Assembly: GCA_013203755.1 (NCBI GenBank)
Contig: JABMPI010000297.1
Location: 1-7,318, forward strand
Reading direction: 5' to 3'
Length of the DNA stretch: 7,318 bases
Source of the DNA: Bacteroidota bacterium
GTDB taxonomy: Bacteria; Bacteroidota; Bacteroidia; Bacteroidales; Prolixibacteraceae
In this document: piece after piece, positions 6,216 to 7,318 of the stretch
How the letters are laid out: each line of letters opens with the position of its first letter
Numbering within the stretch: position 1 is the stretch's first letter
Notes under the pieces: model-generated
What the model saw: the letters and a program-made list of their open reading frames with translations, nothing else
Database searches by the model: none
Told to the model about the DNA's origin: nothing
Program-made: the position numbers and the translations under genes

Positions 6216-7318
6216 ATGCCATACCCAAAATTTAACAGGGATAATCTTGTTGTAAAGAAATTATCAGCAAGAAAAAATAAGGTGTTTATAGAAAAAGATC
6301 ATGTTCCTGTTTCGCAAAAACCTGCTAAACTTTCGGAGTTTGGTCAGGGTTTAATTGAAAAAACCGCCGACCGCATTCGTGAGGCTAAAAAAAATCAACG
6401 TTCGGTAATGCTAACAATTGGTGCACACACCATTAAAAATGGAATGGCACCCACTTTAATTGCATTAATGGAAGAGGGTTGGGTGTCGCATTTAGCAACA
6501 AACGGCGCAGGAATTATTCACGATTGGGAGTTTGCTTTTCAGGGAGAATCCAGCGAAGATGTGCGGGAAAACGTAGATCGTGGACAGTTTGGAATATGGG
6601 AAGAAACGGGTTATTATATTAATCTGGCGTTAGTTGTAGGTGCATACCAAGGGCTTGGTTATGGCGAGTCGGTGGGTAAAATGATTTCAGAGGAAGGTTT
6701 GCAAATTCCAGAAATAGAAACATTATACGCAGAGGCGACAACCAATTTAAAAACCAATCATGAATTATCTGCAGCAGCAATTGATTTGGCTGGTACTATT
6801 CAGAAATTTGAATTGCAGGCGGGATTTATGAAAATTCCACATCCTTTTAAAAAATACTCGGTTCAGTCTCGTGCTTTCGAATTGGGAATTCCATTTACCG
6901 GACATCCAATGTTTGGTCACGACATTATTTACAATCATCCAATGAACCACGGTGCTGCTCTTGGAAGAGTAGCTCTGAATGATTTTCTATGTTTTGCAAC
7001 CGGCGTAAGCAAATTAGAAAATGGAGTTTATATGTCGGTTGGGTCGGCAGTTATGTCGCCAATGATTTTTGAAAAGTCGTTGTCACTGTCTCAGAATATT
7101 GAAATTCAAAACGGTTCGCACATCGATAATCATTATATGCTGATAGTTGATTTGGCTGAATCGGATTGGGACTGGGCCAAAAATGGCGAGCCGCCAATGG
7201 ATAATCCTGCCTATTATTTACGCTACTGCAAAACCTTTAATCGAATGGGGGGAGAAATGCATTACCTCACTGCAGATAATCGCGATTTTTTATTGGCGAT
7301 CTATCAAAACCTTTCAGA
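6216..7318 (+). CDS. Uncharacterised protein, possibly deoxyhypusine-synthase-like fold (3' end outside window)
   Basis: This reading frame stays open for 367 codons to the right edge with no stop, so the C-terminus is missing. I cannot assign a function. It has a Rossmann-like pattern: a hydrophobic strand leading to IGAHTIKNG (68-76), then TNGAGIIHDWE (95-105), an Ala/Gly-rich helix near 140-155, GHPMFGHDIIYNHP (229-242), and NGVYMSVGSAV (269-279). The order and spacing loosely recall deoxyhypusine synthase, whose NAD-binding TAGGxEED and late GGGVVKHH motifs would fall at about 97-105 and 269-276. In that alignment by eye the catalytic lysine of true deoxyhypusine synthases is M273. Deoxyhypusine is also not used by ordinary bacteria, so another reaction is likely, perhaps NAD-dependent sugar or amine chemistry. 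There is no signal peptide or membrane segment, so it is cytoplasmic. ATG 6216 lies 7 bases after the kinase-phosphatase stop, which suggests coupled translation and a linked role. The coding call is firm and the family call is weak. Confidence 0.8.
   Translation, partial: MPYPKFNRDNLVVKKLSARKNKVFIEKDHVPVSQKPAKLSEFGQGLIEKTADRIREAKKNQRSVMLTIGAHTIKNGMAPTLIALMEEGWVSHLATNGAGIIHDWEFAFQGESSEDVRENVDRGQFGIWEETGYYINLALVVGAYQGLGYGESVGKMISEEGLQIPEIETLYAEATTNLKTNHELSAAAIDLAGTIQKFELQAGFMKIPHPFKKYSVQSRAFELGIPFTGHPMFGHDIIYNHPMNHGAALGRVALNDFLCFATGVSKLENGVYMSVGSAVMSPMIFEKSLSLSQNIEIQNGSHIDNHYMLIVDLAESDWDWAKNGEPPMDNPAYYLRYCKTFNRMGGEMHYLTADNRDFLLAIYQNLS

Larger units (their letters stand above)
54..7318 (+). other. 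Probable single operon for manno-sugar or heptose-phosphate metabolism
   Basis: Five genes follow one another on the same strand with gaps of 8, 23, 43 and 7 bases. I see no stem-loop plus T-run terminator and no convincing internal promoter in any gap. The only regulatory signals found are ahead of the first gene. Base composition and codon use look even throughout, with no sign that one gene came from elsewhere. The operon continues past the right edge. Confidence 0.75.

Overview
The window is a tightly packed, single-direction segment. It holds four complete genes and one gene cut off by the right edge, all on the + strand, with gaps of 8, 23, 43 and 7 bases. It looks like one operon. The DNA is AT-rich. 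Only the first gene has a clear Shine-Dalgarno sequence. The 5' edge carries a Bacteroidota-like -7 promoter element. A Tat-exported GH38 alpha-mannosidase is also common in glycan-degrading Bacteroidota. I infer a Bacteroidota bacterium, perhaps of the Marinilabiliales/Prolixibacteraceae type. That placement rests on style and was not checked by any search.

Layout: 1-53 is a short leader with a likely promoter element, a near-perfect CG-centred palindrome that looks like a LacI-family operator, and a ribosome binding site. 54-1028 is a ROK-family sugar kinase that has lost the usual zinc-binding cysteines. 1037-1681 is a GmhA-like SIS-domain sugar-phosphate isomerase with a GTG start and an extra internal segment. 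1705-4263 is a Tat-exported GH38 alpha-mannosidase with its metal and catalytic residues intact. 4307-6208 is a fusion of an HldE-like PfkB kinase to a HAD phosphatase. 6216 to the right edge is a conserved-looking protein that I recognise only as a possible, catalytically different relative of deoxyhypusine synthase.

How they may work together: the GH38 enzyme would release a manno-configured sugar outside the cytoplasm, and the ROK kinase would phosphorylate a free sugar inside. The isomerase, the PfkB kinase and the HAD phosphatase match, in order of chemistry, the three steps from sedoheptulose 7-phosphate to heptose 1-phosphate (GmhA, HldA, GmhB). The nucleotidyltransferase that normally follows is absent from the window. 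The mix of a secreted mannosidase, a sugar kinase and heptose-type enzymes does not match a pathway I know. It could be a catabolic route for a heptose or other manno-sugar, or a sugar-1-phosphate pathway that ends in the unknown fifth protein. There are no transporters, SusC/SusD genes, regulators, RNA genes, mobile elements or CRISPR arrays in the window.
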